Source: Saprospiraceae bacterium (GTDB taxonomy: Bacteria; Bacteroidota; Bacteroidia; Chitinophagales; Saprospiraceae). Taken from it: a DNA stretch of 64,000 nucleotides. Made by a program: the position numbers and the translations under genes. Below, piece after piece: positions 1 to 7,895 of this stretch. The DNA is taken from assembly GCA_021738725.1 (NCBI GenBank), contig JAIPBE010000002.1, positions 62,001-126,000 on the forward strand. Reading direction: 5' to 3'. Numbering within the stretch: position 1 is the first letter of the stretch; every line of letters starts with the position of its first letter. The notes under the pieces were generated by a model. It was given only the letters and a program-made list of their open reading frames with translations, was not told where the DNA came from and ran no database searches.

Positions 1-306
1 GTCCGTCCGAACGATAACTATTCGGACCCATTCCCGGTAGATCGAAGTGGCCTGTTTCTAATCAGTTCAGGGTTTGATCTGTCTACCATTATGGTTCAGG
101 ATGTGATTCCGGGGTCTCCTGCCTTTTTCGCCGGGATCCGACCGGGTGATATCATCAAAAAATACAAATGCTGGCCAGTGAGCTTTTTCGGCTTGTCGGG
201 CTTGACCCAGCGTTTCAGGAAGGAGGCTGGAAAGAAGATCCGGTTGAAGATCAAACGGGGACGGAAACGACTGCATCGGCACTTTGTACTGAAGGACTAT
301 ATTTAG
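1..306 (+). CDS. C-terminal end of a PDZ-domain protein, probably a retropepsin-like aspartyl protease (partial)
   Basis: The frame is open from the first base of the window and stops with TAG at 304-306, so the start and any catalytic part lie upstream. About 100 residues are visible. They begin with a stretch ending in SGLFLISSG, followed by a PDZ-like segment (VIPGSPAFFAGIRPGDII) and a basic tail. Bacteroidota have a family of clan-AA (retropepsin-like) aspartyl proteases that end in exactly such a PDZ domain after an SGL-x-L strand, so that is the best guess. The DTG active-site motifs are not in the window and the protease call is therefore inference; only the PDZ domain is seen. Confidence 0.6.
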   Translation, partial: VRPNDNYSDPFPVDRSGLFLISSGFDLSTIMVQDVIPGSPAFFAGIRPGDIIKKYKCWPVSFFGLSGLTQRFRKEAGKKIRLKIKRGRKRLHRHFVLKDYI

Positions 307-328
307 CCTTGTACATTCAAGCTTAACC

Positions 329-360
329 TTTGGAATTCAGCGAATGAAGTACTATCTTTG
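329..360 (+). promoter_or_regulatory. Bacteroidota-type promoter of rplU-rpmA
   Basis: TTTG at 329-332, a 20 bp spacer, and TATCTTTG at 353-360 match the -33 and -7 elements (TTTG / TAnnTTTG) of the primary sigma factor of Bacteroidota. The rplU start codon follows 23 bases later. This is one of the best promoter matches in the window. Confidence 0.8.
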
Positions 361-383
361 CAGCCGCTAAAAATAACTCATCT

Positions 384-695
384 ATGTTCGCAATTGTCAC
401 TATTGCTGGTCAGCAATTCAAAGTCGAGGAAGGGCAAGAGCTCTTCGTCCACCAGCTGGAGGCAGGCGAAGGAGATCAAGTCTCTTTCGCGGAAGTCCTG
501 CTCACCGAAAACAACGGTCAGGTCACGGTTGGAAAACCCTTTGTTTCAGGGGCTGTGGTTACGGCCTCTGTCATTGGACAACAGAAAGGTGACAAAGTAA
601 TTGTTTTCAAAAAGAAAAGACGGAAGGGATACCGGGTCAAAAATGGCCACCGTCAAAGTTTCACCAAGATCAAGGTTGAATCCATCAACGCTTAA
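384..695 (+). CDS. rplU: 50S ribosomal protein L21
   Basis: A 103-residue protein that begins MFAIVTIAGQQFKVEEGQ and has the L21 core, including the basic KVIVFKKKRRKGYRVKNGHRQ segment that contacts 23S rRNA. The length equals that of ordinary L21. This matters because many Bacteroidota L21 proteins carry a C-terminal helix-hairpin-helix extension; here L21 is short and the extension is found on the next gene, rpmA. It is transcribed from the promoter at 329-360 and is separated from rpmA by 20 bases, the usual rplU-rpmA operon. The identification is firm. Confidence 0.97.
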   Translation: MFAIVTIAGQQFKVEEGQELFVHQLEAGEGDQVSFAEVLLTENNGQVTVGKPFVSGAVVTASVIGQQKGDKVIVFKKKRRKGYRVKNGHRQSFTKIKVESINA

Positions 696-715
696 TTCAG
701 AAAAATTAACCGACC

Positions 716-1441
716 ATGGCTCACAAGAAAGGGGTAGGTAGTTCAGATAACGGACGCGACAGTAAAAGTAAACGACTTGGTGTCAAGCTCTTCGGAGGAC
801 AAGACGCCATTGCTGGAAATATCATCATTCGTCAGCGCGGTACCAAATTTCACCCAGGTGAAAATGTGGGAATGGGCAAAGACTTTACCCTGTTTGCACT
901 TGCTGACGGCGTGGTCAATTTTCGTACGGGTCGCAAAGACCGGACGTATGTGAACATCCTGCCAGATATGACAAAAGTCGCTGAAACTCCGGCTCCTAAG
1001 AAAGCTGCCAAAGCTGCGCCAGCGCCAAAAGCAGCTGCTCCAGCGCCGGCACCGGAGGCGCCAAAAGCTTCCGAAGCACCGGTCGAGAAGGCCGCTGCAA
1101 AGAAAGCGGATACGCCAACTCCAAAGGCGGCAGAGAAAGCAGCTCCGAAGGCAGCTCCTGCGAAAAAGTCGACCAAGAAGATCAAGCCAGACGATCTGAA
1201 GATCGTTGAAGGTGTTGGTCCGAAGATCGAAGAGCTCCTGAAAGCAGCCGGCATCTCCACACTGGAGATCATGGGTGATACCACGACAGATCGCATCAAA
1301 GAAGTTCTCAGCGAAGCGGGTTCACGATATCAGATGCACGACCCGACTACATGGCCAGCACAGGCGAAGATCGCCGCTGCTGGTGACTGGGACGCGCTGA
1401 AGGAATACCAGGATAGCCTGCAAGGCGGCCGCGAGGCATAA
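716..1441 (+). CDS. rpmA: 50S ribosomal protein L27 with a C-terminal helix-hairpin-helix extension
   Basis: Residues 1 to about 85 are a full L27: [22 protein letters not shown], then the [10 protein letters not shown] and [10 protein letters not shown] segments. L27 normally stops there. This protein continues for about 155 residues: an Ala/Pro/Lys-rich low-complexity linker (about 85-155) and a folded-looking domain from about 158, with a helix-hairpin-helix signature ([14 protein letters not shown]) followed by a conserved [17 protein letters not shown] segment. That domain is known in Bacteroidota as the extra domain fused to L21; finding it on L27 suggests it moved between the two neighbours. 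The N-terminus has no cleavable extension of the Firmicutes kind. It is followed directly by a strong terminator. Confidence 0.93.
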   Translation: MAHKKGVGSSDNGRDSKSKRLGVKLFGGQDAIAGNIIIRQRGTKFHPGENVGMGKDFTLFALADGVVNFRTGRKDRTYVNILPDMTKVAETPAPKKAAKAAPAPKAAAPAPAPEAPKASEAPVEKAAAKKADTPTPKAAEKAAPKAAPAKKSTKKIKPDDLKIVEGVGPKIEELLKAAGISTLEIMGDTTTDRIKEVLSEAGSRYQMHDPTTWPAQAKIAAAGDWDALKEYQDSLQGGREA

Positions 1442-1461
1442 GTCTTGCCCCACACAATTAT

Positions 1462-1500
1462 AAAGAGGCGATGATCCGTGGATCATCGCCTCTTTTTTTT
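1462..1500. terminator. Bidirectional terminator between rpmA and the OstA-like gene
   Basis: Perfect 16 bp stem (1462-1477 with 1480-1495) with a 2-base loop, flanked by a T run on the right. It ends rplU-rpmA transcription. The final T run forms part of the TAA stop codon (1499-1501) of the converging gene, so the two transcription units abut with no spare sequence. The A run on the left is short, so it should act mainly on the plus strand. Confidence 0.9.
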
Positions 1501-3328
1501 ATTCATCGATTCTGGAAGTCTGTTTTGCTCGCCATTTGTCGAGCAGATCAGCATAGTTCATGGGCTTTTCAGCGACTCTCCACTTGAACGCTTCCAACTT
1601 CAGGCTGCCATGATCTACCTGGTCCATCGGATACATGACTGACTTCGGCTCACGGAGATAATAGATATCCTGCACCTGATTGTCCTTGAAAAACAAGACC
1701 ATCTCACTACAGGCGGAGGTATTCACCCCGAGGTATTCATTCTTCTCATCCCGGGCATAATAGACAGATTCGGCATTGCCATTCACATCCATCCTTGACA
1801 GCTCCCCATCCACAAAGGAGGCGATAATAGTGCGTCCTTTGATCTGGTTGTAATAAGGCTCGTCCGGAGCATTGATAATAAGCGCTTTTCTCCACAAATA
1901 GATTGAATCAATGGCGTCATTGGCCATTCGAATAGAGACCGTATCTGCTGTGAACTGGGAAGTATCCGACCAGATGACCGGGTCCTGATAAAAGAAAAAT
2001 GCAGAATCTCGCTCACTATATACCAGCGAGTCACAACTCGCTTGAAGATCGGATTTGTAGATCAGTACGTTCGGAAAGGCATGGATCTCTCTCGTCGAAT
2101 CGGGGCCTTCACGCCGGATGGCCTGGATTCTGTCGGCGACCAAATACAGCGTATCACCATCCAGCTCCTGGATCAACACAGGTGGATCACCCATGGCCAG
2201 GAAATATCCTGTACTCCGCTGATATAGCGCTGAATCACAAGTTAAGGTGACCTTTGCAACAGTATCCCGCCAGATCACATGACCGACAACAGTAGCGACA
2301 TCAGAGGTATCCGTGTTACGAATGTCATCCGCCTGGAGTGACTGACCCCCATCCTGCACATTTGCCCGGCCAATGGTTCTGAACTTCTCCGTTCGGGTGT
2401 TATAATCAATACCTGCTGATCGAATGGTTTGTCCCCCGTCCTGGATGAACGCATTCCCCCTCACCTTGAAATCACCCTTTGCAGACTGATAGTCCAGGGT
2501 ATCTCCGGTGGCCAGACGTGTCCCGTCACGATAGTTCGCATCACCATATAGGATGAATTGTTCGGGGTTGGCTTTGTAGAAGATCTTATCCGCAGTGGCT
2601 TGCCGACTGGTATCGACAAACTGCGCATTCTGTGTAAAAAGACCTTCCTGCGCATTGAGGTCATAATACCCCCGCTCACAATACAGGTTGGCCTTTTGCT
2701 GTCTGATCAATGTGGGCCCGGTAAAGAAGGCTTTGTTTTCCCGGACTCGATAATACAGAGAATCCGTTTTGAGTCGAAATTGAGGATCCTGGATACGAAC
2801 CGAGTCTTTGAAATAAATAGTCTCTTCATTCACATGATAGTATCCCCGTTGACTGTACATCCGGGTTTTCAAATTTTCCAGAAAAGCGCCCGTATGATAG
2901 GTGGCTATCTTGGTCCGAGTGTCATATTGCAACGAATCCGTTCGCAATCGCTGGTTGCCATTGATCATCAGCACATGCCCAAGAAGATGTGAAATACCTG
3001 TTCGACTATTGTATGTCAAGGTATCTGCAAAGATCTTCAACGAGTCCCCTTGAACGAGGGAGGCATGGCCCACAGCGACAAACACATCCGCATGGATATT
3101 TGCGGTATCACAAAAGAGGAAAATGCTGTCATATCGAACATTCACATTGCCTACCAGTCGGTCGATGGTGGTGGAATCACCTTTTTCATAATAACTTTCA
3201 TCCGCATGGATGAGGTAGACCTGGGTTTTCTTTGGTGCAGGTGTTTGGCCATAAACGGATGGGAGCAGCTGAAATGAAACCACAAAAGCCACCCCGATCA
3301 AAAAAAAGTATCTGCCAGTAATCTTCAT
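1499..3328 (-). CDS. OstA-like (LptA/LptD N-domain) envelope protein
   Basis: A 609-residue protein with an N-terminal signal peptide (hydrophobic run after KITGRYFF, likely cut near VYGQ). After it comes a long series of beta-strand repeats of the form 'D-x-L-x-Y', 'G-x-V' (for example LVGNVNVRYDS, ADTLTYNS, LRTDSLQYDTRT), the pattern of the OstA/LptA beta-jellyroll that carries lipopolysaccharide across the periplasm. No LptD barrel is evident, so it is more likely a large periplasmic or lipid-bridge component than the barrel itself. The start overlaps the stop of the upstream FAD oxidoreductase by 4 bases (ATGA-type overlap), implying translational coupling. The exact cargo is unknown. Confidence 0.8.
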   Translation of the reverse strand: MKITGRYFFLIGVAFVVSFQLLPSVYGQTPAPKKTQVYLIHADESYYEKGDSTTIDRLVGNVNVRYDSIFLFCDTANIHADVFVAVGHASLVQGDSLKIFADTLTYNSRTGISHLLGHVLMINGNQRLRTDSLQYDTRTKIATYHTGAFLENLKTRMYSQRGYYHVNEETIYFKDSVRIQDPQFRLKTDSLYYRVRENKAFFTGPTLIRQQKANLYCERGYYDLNAQEGLFTQNAQFVDTSRQATADKIFYKANPEQFILYGDANYRDGTRLATGDTLDYQSAKGDFKVRGNAFIQDGGQTIRSAGIDYNTRTEKFRTIGRANVQDGGQSLQADDIRNTDTSDVATVVGHVIWRDTVAKVTLTCDSALYQRSTGYFLAMGDPPVLIQELDGDTLYLVADRIQAIRREGPDSTREIHAFPNVLIYKSDLQASCDSLVYSERDSAFFFYQDPVIWSDTSQFTADTVSIRMANDAIDSIYLWRKALIINAPDEPYYNQIKGRTIIASFVDGELSRMDVNGNAESVYYARDEKNEYLGVNTSACSEMVLFFKDNQVQDIYYLREPKSVMYPMDQVDHGSLKLEAFKWRVAEKPMNYADLLDKWRAKQTSRIDE

Positions 3329-4458
3329 GCGGATAACATCAAATGAGCGAGATCGTCCCCGACCAGTGTTCCGATGGCCACACCCATACCACCTAAACGA
3401 ACAGCCGCAAAGATATTCTCTTCCAGCTCCCGGAGGATAGGCAATTTTTTAGTGCCGACACCCAGGGTACCACTCCAACAGGAATCGAATCGGATATTCT
3501 GGGCAACCGGCAAATGTTCTCTGACAAAAGCGAGTAAATAGGCTTCGATCTGTTTCGTGGTTCCGGGTTCATCCGTTTTCTCCCCAAGAGGGTCCAGATT
3601 CCGACCACCACCGATCAATAACCGTTGCCCGATCCGACGGGCGTAGATATACCCCTGATCGACATGCAGTGTATGATCCCAGCTGAGATCGGGAATCTCT
3701 TCTGTTAAAAAAACCTGATTTCTGGCAGGCACCACATCCAGGTCAGCGACGAGGTGAGGCGTAAATCCATTTGTCGCCATTCCCATTCGATGCGTGTGAA
3801 ATGTCTGTCCTCCTTGGGTACGTATCTGGATCAAAGATCCGGTTCGTTCCCATCCGGTAACAGCCTGACCACCGATGATATCAACACCCAGCCCCCGGGC
3901 CAGCTGGTGCAAGTGATGCATCATTTTTCCGGGGTGTAATCTGCCCTCTGTTTTGATGCGGACCTGACCCACTCCCTGCCGAAAACCGGGATCCGGGACA
4001 TCACAGACGAACTGTTCTCCTTGGATCAATGAGGCGAATTGTTTATTCAACTGGCTTAAATGGTCTCCAACTTTCTCCCAGGCATCCTTATGGGTAGAAG
4101 GGAAGAACTCTGTTCCACCACACCATACCAGCTCCATTGCCGGTGCTCCTACCCTGCTGACTAAACGCTGCAATCCATTCCAACGCATCTGTACGATGCT
4201 CATGACAGCCTCTATTCCGTCTTCCTGCATATCAGCCAATAATTCAGTCGGGCTCCCCAGACATGCAAACCCTGCATTGCGAAAGCTGGCTCCATCCCCC
4301 CAGGATCCTTTGTCCAGGACCACCACCCGTGCGGAGGGTGACATGCTCTTCAAGGTAATAGCTGCATTGATGCCTGTAATACCAGCTCCGATGATCAGGA
4401 AATCTGAATTGGCTTGATAGGTGGAGAGCTCCCAATAACTGGATGAATGGTTGATCAT
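3325..4458 (-). CDS. FAD-dependent oxidoreductase of the D-amino-acid-oxidase (DAO) family
   Basis: A 377-residue protein with an FAD-binding Rossmann motif near residue 22 (IIGAGITGINAA) and the C-terminal GGMGVAIGTLVGDDLA segment that closes over FAD in DAO-family enzymes. Relatives include glycine oxidase, sarcosine oxidase and gamma-glutamylputrescine oxidase, all of which oxidise a C-N bond of an amine or amino acid. The substrate cannot be read from the sequence. There is no signal peptide, so it is cytoplasmic. It is the first gene of a two-gene unit with the OstA-like gene, an odd pairing that gives no functional clue. It is divergent from the DUF4293 gene across 66 bases. Confidence 0.85.
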   Translation of the reverse strand: MINHSSSYWELSTYQANSDFLIIGAGITGINAAITLKSMSPSARVVVLDKGSWGDGASFRNAGFACLGSPTELLADMQEDGIEAVMSIVQMRWNGLQRLVSRVGAPAMELVWCGGTEFFPSTHKDAWEKVGDHLSQLNKQFASLIQGEQFVCDVPDPGFRQGVGQVRIKTEGRLHPGKMMHHLHQLARGLGVDIIGGQAVTGWERTGSLIQIRTQGGQTFHTHRMGMATNGFTPHLVADLDVVPARNQVFLTEEIPDLSWDHTLHVDQGYIYARRIGQRLLIGGGRNLDPLGEKTDEPGTTKQIEAYLLAFVREHLPVAQNIRFDSCWSGTLGVGTKKLPILRELEENIFAAVRLGGMGVAIGTLVGDDLAHLMLSA

Positions 4459-4474
4459 AGTTCGACAAGAAGGC

Positions 4475-4506
4475 TTGTTTCTTGGCCTTGCCAGGCCTTA
4501 TCTTCG
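4475..4506 (+). promoter_or_regulatory. Candidate promoter of the DUF4293 gene
   Basis: TTG at 4475-4477, a 21 bp spacer and TATCTTCG at 4499-4506 match the Bacteroidota -33/-7 pattern with one mismatch in the -7 box. It lies 18 bases before the ATG at 4525 and supports that start over the upstream in-frame ATG at 4447, which would sit before the promoter. Confidence 0.5.
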
Positions 4507-4524
4507 CACAAATTTACATGGAAC

Positions 4525-4992
4525 ATGCTACAACGAATTCAAACGATCTTCCTCTTCGGCGCACTTGCTTCAGGACTATCTCTGTTAATCGATTTTATGG
4601 ACCTTGCATCTGTTGAAGGAGATCTGACACTTCTGAAAAGCCAATCCCAAAGTATGTTCGAAGACGGAATCTTCGATACTTCTGATAACATGATATTACT
4701 GATTCTGGTCGGACTCATCAGCCTGGTCTGTATGATCGGCATCTTTCAGTTCAAAAATAGACCCTGGCAGCTCCGTCTGGCACGATTTGCACTTTTCGGG
4801 TTTCTGCTCTTGATCATCCTGGGCGGTTTTCTTTTTTATCAGGAATACACGCATTTGAATCAAGGTGTCTATCAGTTTGAAGTCGGCTATGGCGTGATTG
4901 CCCCTGTCCTGGGCATCCTGTTTATCATCCTGGCCATGCGTGCGATACGGAAAGATGAAAAACTGATCCGATCCATGGATCGATTGAGATGA
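4525..4992 (+). CDS. DUF4293 family membrane protein
   Basis: A 155-residue integral membrane protein starting MLQRIQTIFLFGALASG, the usual opening of the Bacteroidota-specific DUF4293 family. Four membrane segments can be seen: residues about 6-25, 58-75, 90-108 and 125-142. Between the first two lies a polar loop expected outside. An in-frame ATG at 4447 would add 26 residues without family support and would lie upstream of the promoter, so I use 4525. Function is unknown. It converges with the ExbD gene and both are closed by the hairpin at 5016-5051. Confidence 0.8.
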   Translation: MLQRIQTIFLFGALASGLSLLIDFMDLASVEGDLTLLKSQSQSMFEDGIFDTSDNMILLILVGLISLVCMIGIFQFKNRPWQLRLARFALFGFLLLIILGGFLFYQEYTHLNQGVYQFEVGYGVIAPVLGILFIILAMRAIRKDEKLIRSMDRLR

Positions 4993-5015
4993 TCCGACTC
5001 ATCCAGCCTGCATAG

Positions 5016-5051
5016 AAAAGCGGGAAGGCATATCCATGTCTTCCCGCTTTT
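5016..5051. terminator. Bidirectional terminator between the DUF4293 and ExbD genes
   Basis: A perfect 12 bp stem (5016-5027 with 5040-5051) with a 12-base loop; the stem ends in AAAA on the left and TTTT on the right, so it can terminate both converging transcripts. Confidence 0.8.
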
Positions 5052-5082
5052 ACTGAGTGAGCGATCATGTGTTCCAGTAGGT

Positions 5083-5565
5083 TTACATGCTCGCCAGTTC
5101 TTTCTTTTTCGCTGAGTAGTTCAAACGCAATTGATTGCTCTTCCGCAACATAACTTTGACATCCTGTACAATCCCCATTGTCACATTGCCGTCAATGCGC
5201 AAGGAGGTTGTGATCAATGCATGCCGTGACTCTGGAACCTTTACTTTGTGTTGTTCCAGGAATAAAGGAATATTGGCTGGACCATCTACGATCTGATCAC
5301 CCAGTTGAATTCTGGGTTTTGTCCCATATACTTTGGCGTATTTCTCGATCGGGCGTCCAATATAGATATAGTTGACCAGGGACTTCTCCTGCAGCTTTGT
5401 AAGCTGAGTCGCATCAGGCGTCACCACCTTCAATTTCATTTCACCTTGTCGTAAAACGGTGACAACCATGAAGAAGAACAGGAGCATGAACACAATATCC
5501 GGAAGGGAAGCTGTAGAAACAGTCGGTTTCGAATCGCTGCGCTTTTTCTGAAAATGTGAAGACAT
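5083..5565 (-). CDS. exbD: ExbD/TolR family biopolymer transport protein (second copy)
   Basis: A 160-residue protein with one N-terminal membrane helix (about 22-42, VSTASLPDIVFMLLFFFMVVTVL) that carries the conserved Asp of ExbD/TolR (in LPDIVFMLL), the proton-conducting residue, followed by a periplasmic domain. It is the last gene of an exbB-hypothetical-exbD-exbD operon and starts 11 bases after the stop of the first ExbD. Together with ExbB it should form the proton-driven motor that energises TonB-dependent outer-membrane transport. Paired ExbD genes in one operon are common in Bacteroidota and probably form a heteromeric stator. Confidence 0.92.
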   Translation of the reverse strand: MSSHFQKKRSDSKPTVSTASLPDIVFMLLFFFMVVTVLRQGEMKLKVVTPDATQLTKLQEKSLVNYIYIGRPIEKYAKVYGTKPRIQLGDQIVDGPANIPLFLEQHKVKVPESRHALITTSLRIDGNVTMGIVQDVKVMLRKSNQLRLNYSAKKKELASM

Positions 5566-5576
5566 AGTTGATCTGT

Positions 5577-6134
5577 TTATTCCTCTCCGTAAGAGGTCGG
5601 TTCGGCTTCAGAGAGGACCATGGGTATCTTGCCCTTGATCTCCTTTCGATAATCCAATGGCATATCATCACTGTAAGGCACGCCATATTTGCGAAGAGAC
5701 TCCTCATCCCACAGTTCATCATAGGCGGCCTTCAACTCGTTGTAAACCTGTAAGTAGGTTTGATAACTCGTGCCGCGGTCGTTTTTCAACGAAATAATGG
5801 CTTTGGTCGGGGCCTGAGACAAGTCTTCCCGCTGTGTTGGATTCATAATGAACTCCTTCGCTCTGGTCTTCAATTCATCCAAATTAGCCGGTTCGCCTCT
5901 GACCAGCAGTTGATTGTTCGAGTTCACCAGGACGGCAAAGACGTTTCGTGGAATCAGTTTCAACGGGTCTGGCGGAACTTCCGACCAGGGTGGAAGCTTG
6001 ACCAAAATGCCTTTGTCTTCCACGATCTGTGTGGTCACCAGGAAAAAGATCAGCAAAAGGAATGCAATGTCCGCCATGGAACTTGCATTGATCTCCGTTG
6101 ATCCCCGGCTTTTACTAGAGCGTTTTTTCAGCAT
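5577..6134 (-). CDS. exbD: ExbD/TolR family biopolymer transport protein (first copy)
   Basis: A 185-residue protein starting with a basic cytoplasmic tail (MLKKRSSKSRGSTEINASSM) and a single membrane helix (about 20-40) containing the conserved Asp in ADIAFLLLIFFLVTT. The periplasmic part is longer than in the second ExbD and ends in an acidic tail. It begins 9 bases after the preceding small membrane protein. Role: proton-channel partner of ExbB in the TonB motor. The two ExbD copies differ along the whole periplasmic domain and are not a recent duplication. Confidence 0.93.
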   Translation of the reverse strand: MLKKRSSKSRGSTEINASSMADIAFLLLIFFLVTTQIVEDKGILVKLPPWSEVPPDPLKLIPRNVFAVLVNSNNQLLVRGEPANLDELKTRAKEFIMNPTQREDLSQAPTKAIISLKNDRGTSYQTYLQVYNELKAAYDELWDEESLRKYGVPYSDDMPLDYRKEIKGKIPMVLSEAEPTSYGEE

Positions 6135-6143
6135 TGTTGAGCC

Positions 6144-6614
6144 TTATTTGAAGAGATTTCTGACCTCAGAAACAATAAATGCACCGGCAGCTGCTGCGAA
6201 TAATACCAAAGCTGTAGTCAATCCACCAGAGATGAATTTCTCCTGCCCTGGGGTTAGTTCAAAGCGTTCAGCAAGTGTCGCCATCAAACCAGTCTCTGCG
6301 GGAGTAGACATGGCATAACCAACAATGAAAATGGCAACCAGTATGAGGGCCTGGATAATGCCTTGCATGGACTGTTTAGGATGTTTGGCGATCTGATAGA
6401 TGCCAAAGATCAAAATTGCAGCCGCACACAGGAGGGTTAGAAATATGGATGCATACAACCCCAAATTGAAGATTCCGGATTGTAATTGTGCCTCTTTACC
6501 TAACCCGTTGAACTCATCCACTCCAGAAAGTACGGAGACAAAAAAGAGGATGATGATCAACAGACCCAGCCCAAATGCCGCAACCTGGCCGTATTTATTT
6601 AGAAACTGATACAT
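6144..6614 (-). CDS. Small four-helix membrane protein of the ExbB-ExbD operon, function unknown
   Basis: A 156-residue hydrophobic protein with four predicted membrane segments (about 10-30, 50-70, 85-102 and 130-150). I do not recognise a named domain. Its position between exbB and exbD, with gaps of 17 and 9 bases, is the place where Bacteroidota carry an uncharacterised membrane protein, which suggests an accessory subunit of the TonB motor. Its size and four-helix layout do not match ExbB (three helices with a large cytoplasmic loop) or TonB. The role is inferred from context only. Confidence 0.75.
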   Translation of the reverse strand: MYQFLNKYGQVAAFGLGLLIIILFFVSVLSGVDEFNGLGKEAQLQSGIFNLGLYASIFLTLLCAAAILIFGIYQIAKHPKQSMQGIIQALILVAIFIVGYAMSTPAETGLMATLAERFELTPGQEKFISGGLTTALVLFAAAAGAFIVSEVRNLFK

Positions 6615-6631
6615 GCTGGGTTGTTTTCAGG

Positions 6632-7363
6632 TTATTTGATGATGTTACGACGCGTCAAAGCCTCAACCAGCCCGATAGAAGCGTCCTCCATCTTATTTGT
6701 GATGCCATCGATCTTGGATACAATGTAGTTGTAAAAGATCTGAAGAATAATGGCGACCACCAGACCGAATACAGTCGTCAGCAAGGCTACTTTGATACCC
6801 CCGGCTACGATCGCTGGAGACAGATCTCCAGCCGCTTCGATCCGGTCGAAGGCCGTGATCATCCCGATCACAGTCCCCAGGAATCCGAGCATGGGAGCAG
6901 TGGCGATAAACAGAGAGATCCAGACCAATCCACGTTCGAGGAGTCCCATCTGGACACTCCCGTAAGAGACGATCGCCTTCTCTACTCCATCTGCACCCTT
7001 TCCGGAAGCCTTCAGCCCCTCATAAAGCACACTGGCAGCAGGACCAGGAGTGGCCTTACATACCTCCATTGCTCCATTGACATTGCCACTGGCAAGTTCA
7101 TCATCAATAGAACTGATGAGTTTTTCTGTGTTGGTAGTAGCAATGTTCAAGGAAATGATCCTTTCAATACAAAATGCCAATCCCAGGATAAGTGTGACCA
7201 AAACAAGGCTCATAAAGCGCCAGTCACCCTCAATAAAATACTTTTTGAGCAGTTGGAACCCTGAAGGACCAGCTACTTCCCCAGCTTCCTGGGCATACAA
7301 TTCCATTGTTCCGGTAAGCAGAACGGCCGTAAAGACCAGGAAAAGCGCAATTACACGTCGCAT
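6632..7363 (-). CDS. exbB: MotA/TolQ/ExbB proton channel family protein
   Basis: A 243-residue protein. An N-terminal signal-like segment (residues 1-25, MRRVIALFLVFTAVLLTGTMELYAQ) precedes the first true membrane helix at about 50-70. The two later helices carry the family signature, including APMLGFLGTVIGMITAF and GGIKVALLTTVFGLVVAII, which line the proton path. The extra N-terminal segment is typical of Bacteroidota ExbB. It is the first gene of the TonB-motor operon; the next gene follows after 17 bases. No clear TAnnTTTG promoter was found upstream. Confidence 0.94.
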   Translation of the reverse strand: MRRVIALFLVFTAVLLTGTMELYAQEAGEVAGPSGFQLLKKYFIEGDWRFMSLVLVTLILGLAFCIERIISLNIATTNTEKLISSIDDELASGNVNGAMEVCKATPGPAASVLYEGLKASGKGADGVEKAIVSYGSVQMGLLERGLVWISLFIATAPMLGFLGTVIGMITAFDRIEAAGDLSPAIVAGGIKVALLTTVFGLVVAIILQIFYNYIVSKIDGITNKMEDASIGLVEALTRRNIIK

Positions 7364-7616
7364 AGTGAAGGAGATTTTTCGTTTGCTTAAAGTTTGAACT
7401 CAGCGGCTAAAATAATAAACAATTGATGTTCCTCGACTACTGAACTTCGAAATGTGAAACATCTTACAAAAACTTATCATGAATTCAGGCCTTATCCATT
7501 GATTTGGAGTGGGTCATGTCTTTTTCGATTTCACAAGATACTTTGAAGATGCGCCCGACATCCATTTTGGTGGGCATCCAATAGCCCAAATTTCTGATAC
7601 CTCTGTTGAATGACTG

Positions 7617-7727
7617 AAAACCTGCCTGCTCCGCAGGTCGGCTTTTTTCTTCCCATGCGTTCACTCAAACCTTCGGTTTGGTTCTCTTGGGGATGAAAAA
7701 AGCCATCCGCCTGCTGGCGGATGGCTT
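7617..7727. repeat. Compound inverted repeat with three hairpins next to tRNA-Ser
   Basis: Three hairpins stand side by side. The one at about 7621-7641 is GC-rich and followed by TTTTTT; a 6 bp stem with loop TTC lies at 7669-7683; and a perfect 12 bp stem lies at 7700-7711/7716-7727. The segments 7637-7652 (GGC, T run, CTTCCC) and 7688-7703 (GGGGATG, A run, GCC) are near-perfect inverted copies, so the whole block can fold as one long cruciform. The right-hand hairpin read on the minus strand is followed by six T residues and acts as the tRNA-Ser terminator; the remainder looks like a REP/MITE-like remnant or tandem terminator. Confidence 0.6.
7696..7727 (-). terminator. Terminator of tRNA-Ser
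   Basis: Perfect 12 bp GC-rich stem with a 4-base loop (7712-7715), followed on the minus strand by TTTTTT (7701-7696), 11 bases after the tRNA 3' end. Confidence 0.85.
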
Positions 7728-7737
7728 GAAAGGAGTG

Positions 7738-7825
7738 CGGAGAGTAAGGGATTCGAACCCTTGAACCGGTTTTGCCGGTTACACGCTTTCCAGGCGTGCG
7801 CCTTCGACCACTCGGCCAACTCTCC
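7738..7825 (-). tRNA. tRNA-Ser (anticodon GGA)
   Basis: 88 nt with a class II long variable arm, as expected for tRNA-Ser. The acceptor stem GGAGAGT/ACTCTCC is perfect, the discriminator is G, the anticodon loop is CTGGAAA and the T arm carries GGTTCGAATCC. The CCA end is not encoded. It reads UCC/UCU serine codons. Confidence 0.96.
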
Positions 7826-7895
7826 GGATAGTGCCTTTTTTCAAAGGACTGCAAAATTGGTGATTCCCAGCCACATTCCCAAGAGCTGATCGTGC

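Larger units (their letters stand above)
7364..7737. other. Intergenic region between exbB and tRNA-Ser
   Basis: 374 bases without a convincing gene. The left part (7364-7610) should hold the exbB promoter but I see no clean -33/-7 pair. The right part (7617-7727) is a cluster of hairpins listed separately. A frame on the minus strand crossing 7531-7854 runs through the tRNA and is not a gene. I see no known small RNA. Confidence 0.5.

Noticed and set aside
850-1299. Ala-rich 149-residue frame on the minus strand inside rpmA
   Set aside because: Reverse complement of the Ala/Pro/Lys linker of the L27 fusion; low complexity only.
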